Shown: piece after piece, positions 51,732-64,000 of the stretch
How the letters are laid out: each line of letters starts with the position of its first letter
Position numbering within the stretch: position 1 is the first letter of the stretch
Source of the DNA: Geobacteraceae bacterium
GTDB taxonomy: Bacteria; Desulfobacterota; Desulfuromonadia; Geobacterales; Geobacteraceae
Direction: 5' to 3'
Length of the DNA stretch: 64,000 bases
Assembly: GCA_024281055.1 (NCBI GenBank)
Contig: JAMXLF010000015.1
Location: 1-64,000 of the forward strand
The notes under the pieces: generated by a model
The model's database searches: none
What the model was told of the DNA's origin: nothing
Seen by the model: the letters and a program-made list of their open reading frames with translations, nothing else
Program-made: the position numbers and the translations under genes

Positions 51732-52367
51732 TCAGGTCAGCACGTCGTCGGGCAGCTCGTTGCGATCATCGGGCGTTTTCGGAAAATGCCCCGCAAGGAG
51801 CTCGCCGCAGCGCGCGACCACCGTACAGAGGGACTCGCAGGCACGACCCTCCCTGATGCCGGCGGAAAGCTCACGGGCAAGGCCATTCCAGACATGGGCG
51901 GGTATCTTGTCATGTATGCCCCGGTCACCCAGAATCCAGACCTTGCGCTCCAGCAGCGAGATGAAGATGAGCACCCCGTTCTGCTGCCGGGTGTGGTGGA
52001 GTTCCTTTTCGAAAAAGGCACGTACGGCACGGTCCCGGACCGCGTGGACAAGCCGCCGTCTGCCGACGAAGGAGAGCTTGAGCCGGGGAAACCTGCGGAA
52101 CAGGTAGCGGGCAGGATAGAATGCCAGGAAAACGAGCGGAATGTACGACCAGATGGTCACATGGTGGAAGACCACGCAGACAACGACCGCCACGAACCCG
52201 GCTACCAGCACCCCGCCGAGGACGGCGGCCTCCGGGTAGCCGTCGCTGTGGTCGACCACCATGGTAGCGATCTCGCCGGAGGTTCCGGCCTCGGCGTTTT
52301 CCACCGCTGTCCGGATCGCTGCCCGTTCAGTTTCCGAAAAAAAGTCGTGTGCGCGTTTTCTTTTCAT
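51732..52367 (-). CDS. TPM-domain membrane protein
   Basis: 211 residues from the ATG at 52365-52367 (MKRKRAHDFFSETERAAI); a start at 52388 within the GGTGAATG repeat is possible. The N-terminal GTSGEIATMVV segment near 24 and the later ELHHTRQQNGVLIFISLLERKV near 115 belong to the TPM fold, here split around two membrane spans (about 45-85). Forms a cluster with the TPM protein at 52411 and LemA, a known association. Confidence 0.82.
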   Translation of the reverse strand: MKRKRAHDFFSETERAAIRTAVENAEAGTSGEIATMVVDHSDGYPEAAVLGGVLVAGFVAVVVCVVFHHVTIWSYIPLVFLAFYPARYLFRRFPRLKLSFVGRRRLVHAVRDRAVRAFFEKELHHTRQQNGVLIFISLLERKVWILGDRGIHDKIPAHVWNGLARELSAGIREGRACESLCTVVARCGELLAGHFPKTPDDRNELPDDVLT

Positions 52368-52410
52368 CGGCCGTTCACCATTCACCATTCAGTATTCACC
52401 ATTCACTGTC

Positions 52411-53286
52411 TTACCAGTCCCCCGACGCCCCGCCGCCGCCGAAGTCACCCCCGCCGCCGGAAAATCCCCCGTCGCCGGAACCACCGCCGCCCCCTCCCCC
52501 GAAACCGCCGCCAAAGCCGCCGCCGATGAAGGGACCACCGAATCCTCCCCTCCCGCCTCCTCCCCCGAAGAGAAAGCTCAGGAAGAGGCCGACCGCAAAC
52601 CCGGCCACCGCGAGGCCGAGCAGAAAGACCAGCGCCAGCCCCGGAAAGCTCAGAAGCACGATGATCGGCAGGCCGATGGCCCCTGCCAGTCCGCCGAGCA
52701 CCCGCGACATGGCCCCGAAGAAGACGCAGGCCACGAGAAGGAAAATCAGGAGGGTGAAGACCGGAGGGACGCTTCTTCTGCTCTGCCGCAAGTCGCGCGG
52801 CTGGGCATGGTACTCCCCCTTGACCACGGCCATGATCGCTTCGACGCCGGCCCGGATCCCGCCGGCGAAATCCCCCGCCTTGAACCGCGGTGCAATATCG
52901 CCCCGGATGATCCGGCCGGAGACCAGGTCGGTGAGCTTCCCTTCCAGCCCCCGCCCCACCTCGATCCTGATCTTGCGCTCCTGCTTTGCCACAAGGAGAA
53001 TGGCCCCGTTGTCGAGCCCCTTCTGCCCCACCTTCCAGGCCTCGGCGACCCGGATGGAGAACTCTTCCAGGTTCTCCTCCCCCAGGGTCGGGATCGTCAG
53101 GACGACGATCTGGGTGGAATCGCTTCGCTCGAAGGAGGCCAGCTCCTGCTCAAGCGCCTGCGCCTCCCCCGGCGGGAGGAGGTTGGCATAGTCGTTCACA
53201 TGGCCGCGCAGCTGCGGCACGTCAAGGGCGAGCGCGGGGGTGGATAGGACGAAAAAGGCAAATAAAAAGACAAAGATTGATTTCAT
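52411..53286 (-). CDS. TPM-domain (YgcG-like) protein with Gly-rich tail
   Basis: 291 residues from the ATG at 53284-53286. Signal peptide (MKSIFVFLFAFFVLSTPALA), then the TPM domain: DYANLLPPGEAQALEQEL near 32, QIVVLTIPTL near 59, and GAILLVAKQERKIRIEVG near 95. Two membrane spans lie near 180-240, followed by a glycine-rich tail (about residues 240-290). It lies downstream of lemA, as in many bacteria. The repeat GGTGAATG separates it from the second TPM gene. Confidence 0.87.
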   Translation of the reverse strand: MKSIFVFLFAFFVLSTPALALDVPQLRGHVNDYANLLPPGEAQALEQELASFERSDSTQIVVLTIPTLGEENLEEFSIRVAEAWKVGQKGLDNGAILLVAKQERKIRIEVGRGLEGKLTDLVSGRIIRGDIAPRFKAGDFAGGIRAGVEAIMAVVKGEYHAQPRDLRQSRRSVPPVFTLLIFLLVACVFFGAMSRVLGGLAGAIGLPIIVLLSFPGLALVFLLGLAVAGFAVGLFLSFLFGGGGGRGGFGGPFIGGGFGGGFGGGGGGGSGDGGFSGGGGDFGGGGASGDW

Positions 53287-53339
53287 GAATCTCACCGTAG
53301 GGGCGACGCATGTGTCACCCCCGCGACAACGGGTTTGGA

Positions 53340-53496
53340 AAGGTTTTGCCAATCGGGCGCGAGATTTCGTCCAGATCGTCACCGACCCGCAGAAACCATG
53401 CAGAGGCGTAGTACCCACAGGGCATAAACAGCGCTACGTCGAGGCAGGGTTTCGAGGACGCGGCGGCGAGATGGACGGAACACCGCGCCCGCTTTT
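53340..53496. repeat. ~155-bp dispersed repeat, copy B
   Basis: Homologous to 24787-24912, with an extra ~18 bases (TACCCACAGGGCATAAAC) between GAGGCGTAG and CAGCGCTACG. As in copy A it ends CGCGCCCGC and touches the stop codon of a minus-strand gene, here lemA. A GTAGGGGCGAC unit lies just left of it at 53296. Confidence 0.8.
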
Positions 53497-54079
53497 AAAA
53501 CTTCACTTTTGGAGCCACCTTCGCCCCCTCCTCCGCCTTGAACGGCTCCTTGCGCGCCAGGTGCAGGAGCAGGGAGTTGGTCATGGAGTTCGGGAAGGTC
53601 CGGATGCTCGTGTTGAAGAGTTGCACCGCCTTGTTGTAGCGGACCCTCGCGACGTTGATCCGGTTCTCGGTCCCTTCCAGCTGGTTCTGGAGATCCATGA
53701 AGTTCTGGTTCGCCTTGAGGTCCGGGTAGCGCTCCACCACCACCATGAGCCGGGAGAGAGCGCCGGAAAGCTCCCCTTGGGCCTGCTGGAACTTCTCGAA
53801 GGCCTGCGGGTTGTTGACGAGATCTTTCGACATCTGGATGGAACCGACCTTGGCCCGGGCCTCGGTGACCGCCTTGAGGGTGTCGGCCTCATGCTTGGCG
53901 TATCCCTTTACCACTTCCACCAGGTTGGGTATCAGGTCGGCACGCCGCTGGTAGGCCGCCTCAACGTCCCCCCAGGCGGCGAACACCGCCTCCTCGTTGG
54001 CTTGCATGGTATTGTACCCGCAGCCGGAAAGCACGGCACAGATCGTCAGGACAGCTGTCAGCATCAGCAAGCGATTCAT
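53495..54079 (-). CDS. lemA: LemA-family lipoprotein
   Basis: 194 residues. Signal peptide with lipobox LSGC (Cys near residue 20), then [20 protein letters not shown] near 21, [21 protein letters not shown] near 43 and [21 protein letters not shown] near 117, the standard LemA pattern of long helices. Clustered with two TPM-domain genes. Confidence 0.92.
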   Translation of the reverse strand: MNRLLMLTAVLTICAVLSGCGYNTMQANEEAVFAAWGDVEAAYQRRADLIPNLVEVVKGYAKHEADTLKAVTEARAKVGSIQMSKDLVNNPQAFEKFQQAQGELSGALSRLMVVVERYPDLKANQNFMDLQNQLEGTENRINVARVRYNKAVQLFNTSIRTFPNSMTNSLLLHLARKEPFKAEEGAKVAPKVKF

Positions 54080-54093
54080 GATTCCTCCTACAT

Positions 54094-54390
54094 TTATTGA
54101 TTTGACCCAATATAATCACTGGAACAGCTGCTGTCATCCTCCCGGTAGATAATTTTCATCACAATGAGGAGAGTATAGCAGAAAAGGGAGAAGCTGTTCG
54201 CCACAATGAGGGGCAGGTCGTGGATGACGACCCCGTAGATGAGCCACAGGGCCATCCCGGCATCGAGGAGCACCGGCTGCCAGATGGAGACGTCGCGCAG
54301 ACGCCGGGTCCGGTACGACTTGACCACCTGGGGGATGGCTGCCGCACTCGTCAGCGTCCCGGCGAGAAGACCGATGTGGGTGATTGTCAT
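54094..54390 (-). CDS. SemiSWEET-type PQ-loop transporter
   Basis: 98 residues with three membrane helices: [20 protein letters not shown] (residues 3-22, containing the PQ motif), [20 protein letters not shown] near 34 and [20 protein letters not shown] near 61. Dimeric sugar uniporter family. Its start overlaps the stop of the TrmJ-like gene by 4 bases. Confidence 0.87.
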   Translation of the reverse strand: MTITHIGLLAGTLTSAAAIPQVVKSYRTRRLRDVSIWQPVLLDAGMALWLIYGVVIHDLPLIVANSFSLFCYTLLIVMKIIYREDDSSCSSDYIGSNQ

Positions 54391-55124
54391 GATTTCTTTT
54401 TCCCCTCGAAGGCTGCGGCCGCCCAGTCGATCTGCGACATCAGCCCGCGTAGAACGGCCACTTCCCGCACATCCAGATCGGCGCGGGCAAAAATGCGCCG
54501 GAGAGTCCGCATGAGGTGGGCGGGATTCTGAGGGTTGAGGAAGCCGATGCGAAGCAGCGACTGCTCCATGTGGTGATAGAGCGTCTCCATGTCGTCGCCG
54601 GGGGCAAGCACCCGCGGCTGGGTTGATACCTCGCCCCCCCTTTCCCGGAAGAGCTCGTATGAGAAGATGAGCACCGCCTGCGCCAGGTTGAGGGAGCCAT
54701 ACTCCTCCGCGGTGGGAATGGTCGCCTGCCAGCGGCAGAGGGCCACCTCGTCGGTGGTGAGACCGCTGTCCTCCCGGCCGAAGACGAGCGCCGCCCTGTT
54801 TGTCTCGCTGTCTGCGTGGAGCCGCGCCGCAACCTCGCCGGGAGTGAATATCTCCCGCCGGTACTTGCCGTGCCGCCGGGTGGTAGCGACCGACAGAGGC
54901 ACATCGGCCAGGGCCGCAGCCAGCGTGGGGAACAGTTCCGCCCGTTCGAGCACGTCCTTTGCCGAGACGGCGAACTTCGCCGCATCGGGGTGATCGAGAC
55001 GACAGGGGTTGACAAGCCTGAGCCGCGTCAGGCCCATGTTCTTCATGGCCCGGCAGACCATGCCGACATTGCCAGGATTCTGCGGCTCGACGAGGACAAT
55101 GGCGATGCCGTTGGTGTCAGTCAT
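54387..55124 (-). CDS. trmJ: TrmJ-type RNA methyltransferase (SPOUT)
   Basis: 245 residues. SPOUT fold: VLVEPQNPGNVGMVCRAMKN (variant of motif 1, residues 10-29), ALVFGREDSGLTTDEVALC near 112 (SAM knot, GREDSGL) and SLNLAQAVLIFSYELFRE near 144. The TrmJ group 2'-O-methylates tRNA position 32. A C-terminal helical extension of ~80 residues is present. Sits between the DedA and SemiSWEET genes. Confidence 0.9.
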   Translation of the reverse strand: MTDTNGIAIVLVEPQNPGNVGMVCRAMKNMGLTRLRLVNPCRLDHPDAAKFAVSAKDVLERAELFPTLAAALADVPLSVATTRRHGKYRREIFTPGEVAARLHADSETNRAALVFGREDSGLTTDEVALCRWQATIPTAEEYGSLNLAQAVLIFSYELFRERGGEVSTQPRVLAPGDDMETLYHHMEQSLLRIGFLNPQNPAHLMRTLRRIFARADLDVREVAVLRGLMSQIDWAAAAFEGKKKS

Positions 55125-55749
55125 GATGTGCGCTCCCGTCGCTCTGTCTGCTCCTCATCCTGCGCAGCCTTTCCCGGGCGCGGCGACGATGGCGCCACGA
55201 GTAGGTAAGATGGAAAACCCAGACGCAGGTGATGAGGCCCAGGAGGAGGATGAGGAGATAGTGCTCGTAATGGCCGACATCCTCCACGAAGATTGCGGCG
55301 CTCACGCCAAAAAAATAACCCGCGAGGGAGAAGATGATCGCCCAGCTGAGGGCGCTGGCGAGGTTGAGGCCGCAGAATTTTGCCGCCGGGAACGTGGACA
55401 TGCCGAGAATGATCGGGAGCACGATCCGAAAACCGTAGGTATAGCGGGAGACGAATGCTACGAACGTGCCGTACTTCTCGATGAGACGCAGGGCCTTGCG
55501 GAACTTGCGGGCAATGCGTGTAAAGAGCTTGAGAAGAAACGGCCCTTTCCACTTGCCGACGTAGAAGTAGAACTGGTCGCCGAAAAATGAGCCGGCAAAG
55601 GCGGTGATGATCACCCCGCCAAGGGAGAAATACCCCTCGTAGGCCAGAAAGCCGGCGAGAATGAGTCCCGCCTCCCCTTCCAGGAAGGTCCAGAGGAAGA
55701 GAACCCAGTAGCCGTGCAGCTCGAGGTAGTCTTTAAGATACTGGTGCAC
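55117..55749 (-). CDS. DedA-family membrane protein
   Basis: 210 residues with about five membrane spans. DedA marks: GYWVLFLWTFLEGEAGLILAG (residues 13-33), FGDQFYFYVGKWKGP near 55 and FVSRYTYGFRIVLPIILGM near 100. Members are lipid scramblase-like or export-related. It overlaps the TrmJ-like gene by 8 bases. Confidence 0.9.
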   Translation of the reverse strand: MHQYLKDYLELHGYWVLFLWTFLEGEAGLILAGFLAYEGYFSLGGVIITAFAGSFFGDQFYFYVGKWKGPFLLKLFTRIARKFRKALRLIEKYGTFVAFVSRYTYGFRIVLPIILGMSTFPAAKFCGLNLASALSWAIIFSLAGYFFGVSAAIFVEDVGHYEHYLLILLLGLITCVWVFHLTYSWRHRRRARERLRRMRSRQSDGSAHHD

Positions 55750-55842
55750 CGCCGCTCCTGAGGATGGTGATGGAAGCAGAGCTACCGTTCTGTTCTAGCA
55801 GAATTGTCCCGCATTTTCCACGACAATTTCCGGGTGCACTCG

Positions 55843-55880
55843 ACAAAAAAGCCCGGCAATTGCTTGCCGGGCTCTTCGTT
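55843..55880 (-). terminator. Terminator of the kor operon
   Basis: AGCCCGGCAA-TTGC-TTGCCGGGCT, followed on the minus strand by TTTTTT. It lies just downstream of korC. Confidence 0.85.
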
Positions 55881-55896
55881 CTGCTCGAGGATAAGA

Positions 55897-56445
55897 CTAT
55901 TTCTGTGCCGCCAGCGCCTTTTCATACCCCACATTGAACGCCTTCTTGTTCAGTTCGAGGAATGCCTCGGGGACACGGGCAAGGACTGCCTTTTCAGCAC
56001 TTTCCTTGGATATCACGCCGGTCAGCGCCACCATTGCTCCCAGAGCAACGATGTTGGTGACGATCTCGCGCCCGATTTCATTCTTGGCGGTATTTGTGAT
56101 GTTGAACTTGGTTACCTTGAAATTTCCCACAGGCTCTTTGGTAACGAGGTCCGAGTCGATGAGGAGAATCCCCCCCTCCTTCAGGTCGTGGGAATACTTG
56201 TCGCACGCTTCCTGGGTAAGTGCGAGGAGCGCGTCGACAACGGTTGCTTTCGGGTAATCGATTGGCCCGTCGGAGATGATCACCTCCGACTTGGAGGCCC
56301 CCCCCCGCGCTTCGGGACCATAGCTCTGGGACTGGACAGCCTGTTTGCCGTCATAGATCGAGGCAGCTTCGGCCATGATGACACCAGCCAGAATCAATCC
56401 CTGTCCGCCTGCCCCGGAAAATCTCAGTTCATATCTTCCAGACAT
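55897..56445 (-). CDS. korC: 2-oxoacid:ferredoxin oxidoreductase gamma subunit
   Basis: 182 residues. FSGAGGQGLILAGVIMAEAA (residues 9-28) and SYGPEARGGASKSEVIIS near 41 are the gamma-subunit signatures. With korDAB it forms the four-subunit 2-oxoglutarate:ferredoxin oxidoreductase of the Geobacter TCA cycle, giving succinyl-CoA, CO2 and reduced ferredoxin. Last gene before the terminator. Confidence 0.9.
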   Translation of the reverse strand: MSGRYELRFSGAGGQGLILAGVIMAEAASIYDGKQAVQSQSYGPEARGGASKSEVIISDGPIDYPKATVVDALLALTQEACDKYSHDLKEGGILLIDSDLVTKEPVGNFKVTKFNITNTAKNEIGREIVTNIVALGAMVALTGVISKESAEKAVLARVPEAFLELNKKAFNVGYEKALAAQK

Positions 56446-56468
56446 CTGTCGTTCTCCTTTGCGTGTGA

Positions 56469-57287
56469 TTACTTGGCGCCTTTGGCGCGCTCAATGACCT
56501 TTGCGTACTCAGTTGTATACTCGGGCTTCTCCTGCTTGTAGAGAACGCCAGTGAGTACCTTGCCCTCAAGCTGCTCCGGGGTCATCTTCTCGGCAGCTTT
56601 CACCGGCACGGCAATATCTTTCAACCGGTTCATCATTTCGATGACAGATTTGAACTTGTTCCGGCGGCCGTAGGTGGTCGGACAGTCATCAAGGATTTCC
56701 ACCACGGAGAACCCTTTGTGCTGGATCGCCTCTGCAATCAACTTGTCTATCTGGGTGGCATGATATGCGGTACCGCGGGCCACAAAGGTAGCGCCGGCAC
56801 CGATGGCCAGTTTGGCTACGTCGAAGGCCGGATCGGGATTGCCGTAAGGTGTGGTGGATGCCTTGGCGCCGGTCGGAGTACAGGGAGAGAACTGGCCGCC
56901 GGTCATGCCATAAATGTTGTTGTTCATGATGATGTACGTCATGTCGATGTTGCGGCGACAGGCGTGGATGAAATGGTTGCCGCCGATGGCGGTGCCGTCG
57001 CCGTCACCACCGCAGAGGATCACGTTCATCTCGGGTTTGGCCATCTTCACACCGGTAGCAAAGGCAGCGGCGCGGCCGTGGGCAGTGTGCAGAGTACAGC
57101 AGTCGATATAGCCGGGGAGCCTGGAGGCGCAGCCGATGCCCGAGACGATCGCCGTGTTGTTCTTGTCGAGACCGAGGGAGTCGATGGCCCTGATAAGGCC
57201 CTTCATGACGATGCCGTGGCCGCATCCGGGACACCAGATATGAGGCAGTTTGCCAGGGCGGATATATTTATCGTAATCGAAAGCCAT
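56469..57287 (-). CDS. korB: 2-oxoacid:ferredoxin oxidoreductase beta subunit (TPP-binding)
   Basis: 272 residues. Fe-S ligands begin in WCPGCGHGIVMKGLIRA near 19. TPP-Mg binding is seen in CGGDGDGTAIGGNHFIHACRR near 92 and MNNNIYGMTGGQFSPCTP near 120. It ends with VSGIGCASRLPG near 45 as the pyrimidine-side segment. Adjacent to korA with a one-base gap. Confidence 0.92.
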   Translation of the reverse strand: MAFDYDKYIRPGKLPHIWCPGCGHGIVMKGLIRAIDSLGLDKNNTAIVSGIGCASRLPGYIDCCTLHTAHGRAAAFATGVKMAKPEMNVILCGGDGDGTAIGGNHFIHACRRNIDMTYIIMNNNIYGMTGGQFSPCTPTGAKASTTPYGNPDPAFDVAKLAIGAGATFVARGTAYHATQIDKLIAEAIQHKGFSVVEILDDCPTTYGRRNKFKSVIEMMNRLKDIAVPVKAAEKMTPEQLEGKVLTGVLYKQEKPEYTTEYAKVIERAKGAK

Positions 57288-57288
57288 C

Positions 57289-58428
57289 TTACTTAACCTC
57301 CTTCATCTTGTCGAGTATCTGCCCCGGATTGATCGGTTCACCGTCAACACGGAAGATGCCGTGCACCGGCGCATTGCCTTCTATGCAACCCTTCACCACC
57401 CCCGTGCACATCCCGAGGTTCATTTCAGGGGTGATAAAGGCTTTGACCTTTTTGGATAGTGCGAGAAGTTGTTTTTCCGGGAACGGCCAGAAAGTGATCA
57501 GCCTGAAAAGACCGGCTTTGATTCCCTGCTTGCGCGCCTCGTTCACGGCAAAACGTGCCGAACGTGAAGTAGAGCCAAACGCCACGACAACAATATCGGC
57601 GTCATCCATCAAATACTCTTCGTATTTGATGATATCATCGGCATTGGCTTCAACCTTGCGAACCTGACGCTCTTCCTCTGCCTGGACAATGGCAGCCTTG
57701 GTGGTGGGGAAACCATCTTCCATTTTATTGAGACCGGTTACATGGAAACGGTAGTTGGTACCGAAGGCGGCAAGCGGCGGGACATCACCGAAGCTGGTGT
57801 CGTACGGCTTGTACTTTTCAGGCGGTACACTCGGAGCAGTGCGGTTGATAACCTCAAGTTCGCCCGGCTCGGGAAATACGATCCTCTCTCTCATATGAGC
57901 GACGATTTCGTCCGGCATGATCGTTACCGGAGTGCGGTACTTCTCTGACAGGTTGAAGGCGCGGACCGTCTCCTCGAAAATTTCCTGTACCGACGCCGGG
58001 ACCAGGCATATAGCAGGATGGTCACCGTGAGTGCCCCATTTGGCGCTCATGATGTCGGACTGGCTCGGGCCGGTAGGCATGCCGGTGGAAGGCCCGCCGC
58101 GCATGACATTGAATATGACGCAGGGAACTTCGGTAATGCATGCGTAACCAATGTTCTCCTGCTTGAGGGAAAAACCGGGGCCAGAGGTAGAAGTAAGAGC
58201 TTTGGTTCCGGTTAGCGATGCGCCGATAAGAGCGGCCATTGCACCGATTTCGTCTTCCATCTGGATAAATTTCCCGCCGACCTTGGGAAGCTCGGCTGAC
58301 ATGACCTCAGCTACCTCGGTAGAGGGGGTGATGGGATAACCGGCGAAAAACTTGCAGCCGGCATAGAGGGCGCCATGGGCTCCAGCTTCATTGCCCTGCA
58401 TAAAAGCAACTTTCTTTGCCACTTTCAC
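57289..58428 (-). CDS. korA: 2-oxoacid:ferredoxin oxidoreductase alpha subunit
   Basis: 379 residues. GNEAGAHGALYAGCKFFAGYPITPSTE (residues 12-38, in parts) is the conserved alpha-subunit opening. TSTSGPGFSLKQENIGYA near 80 and RGGPSTGMPTGPSQSD near 110 contact TPP. The assignment to 2-oxoglutarate rather than branched-chain 2-oxoacids rests on the korDABC order and the mdh/icd neighbours. Confidence 0.92.
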   Translation of the reverse strand: MKVAKKVAFMQGNEAGAHGALYAGCKFFAGYPITPSTEVAEVMSAELPKVGGKFIQMEDEIGAMAALIGASLTGTKALTSTSGPGFSLKQENIGYACITEVPCVIFNVMRGGPSTGMPTGPSQSDIMSAKWGTHGDHPAICLVPASVQEIFEETVRAFNLSEKYRTPVTIMPDEIVAHMRERIVFPEPGELEVINRTAPSVPPEKYKPYDTSFGDVPPLAAFGTNYRFHVTGLNKMEDGFPTTKAAIVQAEEERQVRKVEANADDIIKYEEYLMDDADIVVVAFGSTSRSARFAVNEARKQGIKAGLFRLITFWPFPEKQLLALSKKVKAFITPEMNLGMCTGVVKGCIEGNAPVHGIFRVDGEPINPGQILDKMKEVK

Positions 58429-58445
58429 TACCTCCTATTGAATAA

Positions 58446-58640
58446 TTAGGCTGTTACCTTGATTGCGAAGTCGGGACACCGGAGCTCGCACTGCATGCAC
58501 TTGATGCAGGCCTCCAGGTTCTTGACGGCGGCGACGAAGCCCTGCATCTCCAACACCTTGGTCGGGCAGAACTCCACGCAGATATGACACCCTTTGCAGT
58601 ACTTCTCGATGATCTCGATTGTTGGAAGCTTCTTTTCCAT
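58446..58640 (-). CDS. korD: 2-oxoacid:ferredoxin oxidoreductase delta subunit (2x[4Fe-4S])
   Basis: 64 residues with two ferredoxin motifs: CKGCHICVEFCPTKVLEM (residues 16-33) and CIKCMQCELRCPDFAI near 45. First gene of the kor operon; GGAGCG lies upstream of the ATG. Confidence 0.92.
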   Translation of the reverse strand: MEKKLPTIEIIEKYCKGCHICVEFCPTKVLEMQGFVAAVKNLEACIKCMQCELRCPDFAIKVTA

Positions 58641-58705
58641 CTACGTTCGCTCCTTTAATGTGAATGCGCCTTTCAGGCTGGTAAACCCTTGGATAAAACC
58701 GCGTT

Positions 58706-58734
58706 ATTATAGCATGGTATACGCAGAAAGACAA
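58706..58734 (-). promoter_or_regulatory. Promoter of the korDABC operon
   Basis: Minus-strand TTGTCT (58729-58734), 17 bases, TATAAT (58706-58711). A GTATAC half-site sits in the spacer and resembles part of the icd operator. Confidence 0.75.
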
Positions 58735-58796
58735 GAAAGGCTTTTTTATTGAGTTTCGTTCCAGGCACTATCCGAATATTCAGCCTTCACAAAGAC

Positions 58797-58822
58797 AAAA
58801 GAAGGGCGGTTGCCCTTCTTTT
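58797..58822 (-). terminator. Terminator of the icd-mdh operon
   Basis: AAAAGAAGGGC-GGTT-GCCCTTCTTTT: an 11-bp stem ending in a T tract on both strands, downstream of mdh. Confidence 0.87.
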
Positions 58823-58856
58823 GCCTGTCAACCAGTTCTGCCTGCTGCGTAAAATA

Positions 58857-59834
<978 letters not shown>

Positions 59835-59857
59835 TTAGTCTTACTTCTTATTCACTG

Positions 59858-62095
<2,238 letters not shown>

Positions 62096-62217
62096 TTATT
62101 TAATTTGCGCACGGTATCGCTGAAGACTTCCGTAAAGGACACCTGGCAGCTTGCTGGAACAGTATCTGCGGATGCTGAACAGACCGGCCTCGCACCCATT
62201 CTCAGATTAAACGAGTG

Positions 62218-62252
62218 TTGTATACAGTATACAAACCCCCTGGGAGTGTCAA
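62218..62252 (-). promoter_or_regulatory. Promoter of icd-mdh with overlapping operator
   Basis: Minus-strand TTGACA (62247-62252), 17 bases, TACTGT (62224-62229). The perfect palindrome TTGTATACAGTATACAA (62218-62234) covers the -10. This style of palindrome is typical of GntR-family repressors. Confidence 0.8.
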
Positions 62253-62343
62253 GCAAAATGTCATAGATTTTTTTCAGATTTCGTGTGGGAAAGCAGGATG
62301 ATACCGTCGACACAAACGACGGGGGGCACAAATCGGACACTTC

Positions 62344-63047
62344 CTACCGGAGGGGCTTTTCCTGGCCGTAGCGCCGGGCCTCGGCAATATCTTCGCGGCT
62401 CAGATTACGGGGGATGCGGAGTACCTGGCCGGGCCAGATACGTTTCGGGTCCCGTATCTGGTCCCGGTTGGCGCGATAGAGCAGCGGCCAGAGACCAGAG
62501 TCATTGTAAACATCGGGAAGTGCGGCTATCAGGGGCAACGTCTCACCGTGCTTCACCGTGTGATAATTCGGCAACGGCAGGGGGCGTTCTCTTTCCTTCT
62601 TGCGCCGCTCCTTTTCAGCCTGGATCAGGGCAAGGCGCTCCTTCTCTTCGGCCTGGCGACGCTGCACCTCCTCCTGCAAAGCCTTCAACCTGGCCTGCTC
62701 GCGTTGCTCTTCCTCGGCCTTCAGCCGTGCTTCTTCGCTAAGGCGCTGTTTCTCCGTCGCCAGGTCCGTTTCCAGCACCTCTCCCTTCATCAGGGCAAGC
62801 CGGAAAAACTCGTCGGCCCGTTCCACATCTTCCTGGTGCAGCAGGGCTTCACCCTGGAGCAGAGCATCCTCCGCACTGTGGAACTCCGACGGAAGCATAG
62901 TGTCCGCCCCCTCCCGGCGGGCCTTGTCAAGGGCCATCCGGGCTTCTTCCCGCCATTGCGGTGCCGCCGGTGCGCAGCCGGTCACGACAGCAACGAGGAG
63001 TCCGGTTACTATTGCCAACCGTCTGCCCATCCTCCCCCCGGTGATCA

Positions 63048-63048
<1 letters not shown>
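62344..63048 (-). CDS. LysM-domain lipoprotein with coiled coil
   Basis: 234 residues from the ATG at 63046-63048, which overlaps the aspS stop (TGATG). Signal peptide with lipobox VVTGC (Cys near residue 25). TPR-like helical part at 30-90, long charged coiled coil rich in E/R/K (95-160), then a LysM domain (YHTVKHGETLPLIAALPDVY near 163; IWPGQVLRIP near 208). Peptidoglycan-anchored envelope protein. The adjacent GGGGGGAGG is too close to the ATG at 63028-63030 to serve it, which supports the upstream start. Confidence 0.85.

Positions 63049-64000
<952 letters not shown>

Overview
The window looks like chromosomal DNA of a Geobacter-type bacterium (Desulfuromonadia / Geobacterales). The evidence is the GC-rich genes, two ETF:menaquinone oxidoreductase units, an ActP-type acetate permease next to a succinyl-CoA:acetate CoA-transferase-like enzyme, and a TCA block in the order aspS - LysM lipoprotein - monomeric icd - mdh - korDABC, which I remember from Geobacter. 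The genus is an inference; no database search was possible. I saw no rRNA, tRNA, CRISPR array or complete insertion sequence.

Region 1 (1-29.6 kb) is a large catabolic locus for short or branched acyl-CoA compounds, all on the minus strand except the MerR-type regulator at 29.2 kb. It reads as three transcription units. (a) A promoter near 29.02-29.05 kb appears to drive a CoA-transferase, a DUF485/ActP acetate uptake pair, a DUF6125-like protein, fused isobutyryl-CoA mutase (IcmF), an acyl-CoA thioesterase, a nitroreductase and an M24 peptidase, ending at a strong terminator at 17650-17677. (b) A promoter at 17423-17451 drives thiolase, 3-hydroxyacyl-CoA dehydrogenase, crotonase, acyl-CoA dehydrogenase, an ETF:quinone oxidoreductase, etfB, etfA, cobO, a CaiB-type protein, a second acyl-CoA dehydrogenase, a two-subunit CoA-transferase and a DUF2889 protein. 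(c) A ferredoxin-fused second ETF and a second, truncated-by-window quinone oxidoreductase follow. ACGTAAA-type operator-like sequences sit at the head of all three units and beside the MerR gene, so one regulator probably controls the whole locus. Most gene junctions in units (a) and (b) carry GC-rich inverted repeats.

Region 2 (29.7-35.7 kb) holds a TPR protein, a GIY-YIG protein, the CstA transporter, a HIT protein coupled to an AbrB/Doc toxin-antitoxin pair, and a CBS-containing manganese pyrophosphatase. A 48-residue secreted peptide with three Cys-Cys pairs follows.

Region 3 (36-48.1 kb) is a dense defence and addiction island: VapBC, two HEPN/MNT pairs (one HEPN frameshifted), BrnT/BrnA, a membrane-anchored Mrr-type nuclease, an HNH/HIT/PLD-helicase-DUF3427 operon, two HicAB pairs and a GxxExxY protein. 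Two patterns stand out. First, five units from 36.1 to 40.0 kb each end in a different-length 3' fragment of the same HNH endonuclease gene. Second, the GxxExxY gene is bracketed by about 30-bp inverted repeats, and a deletion derivative with the same ends lies 1.3 kb away. The helicase operon and one hicBA pair also share a duplicated promoter and leader.

Region 4 (48.1-64 kb) is ordinary chromosome: a PDZ lipoprotein, a Spy/CpxP-like protein, an HD-GYP protein, two TPM-domain proteins with LemA, SemiSWEET, a TrmJ-like methyltransferase and DedA. The kor operon, icd-mdh, a LysM lipoprotein and the 3' part of aspS follow.
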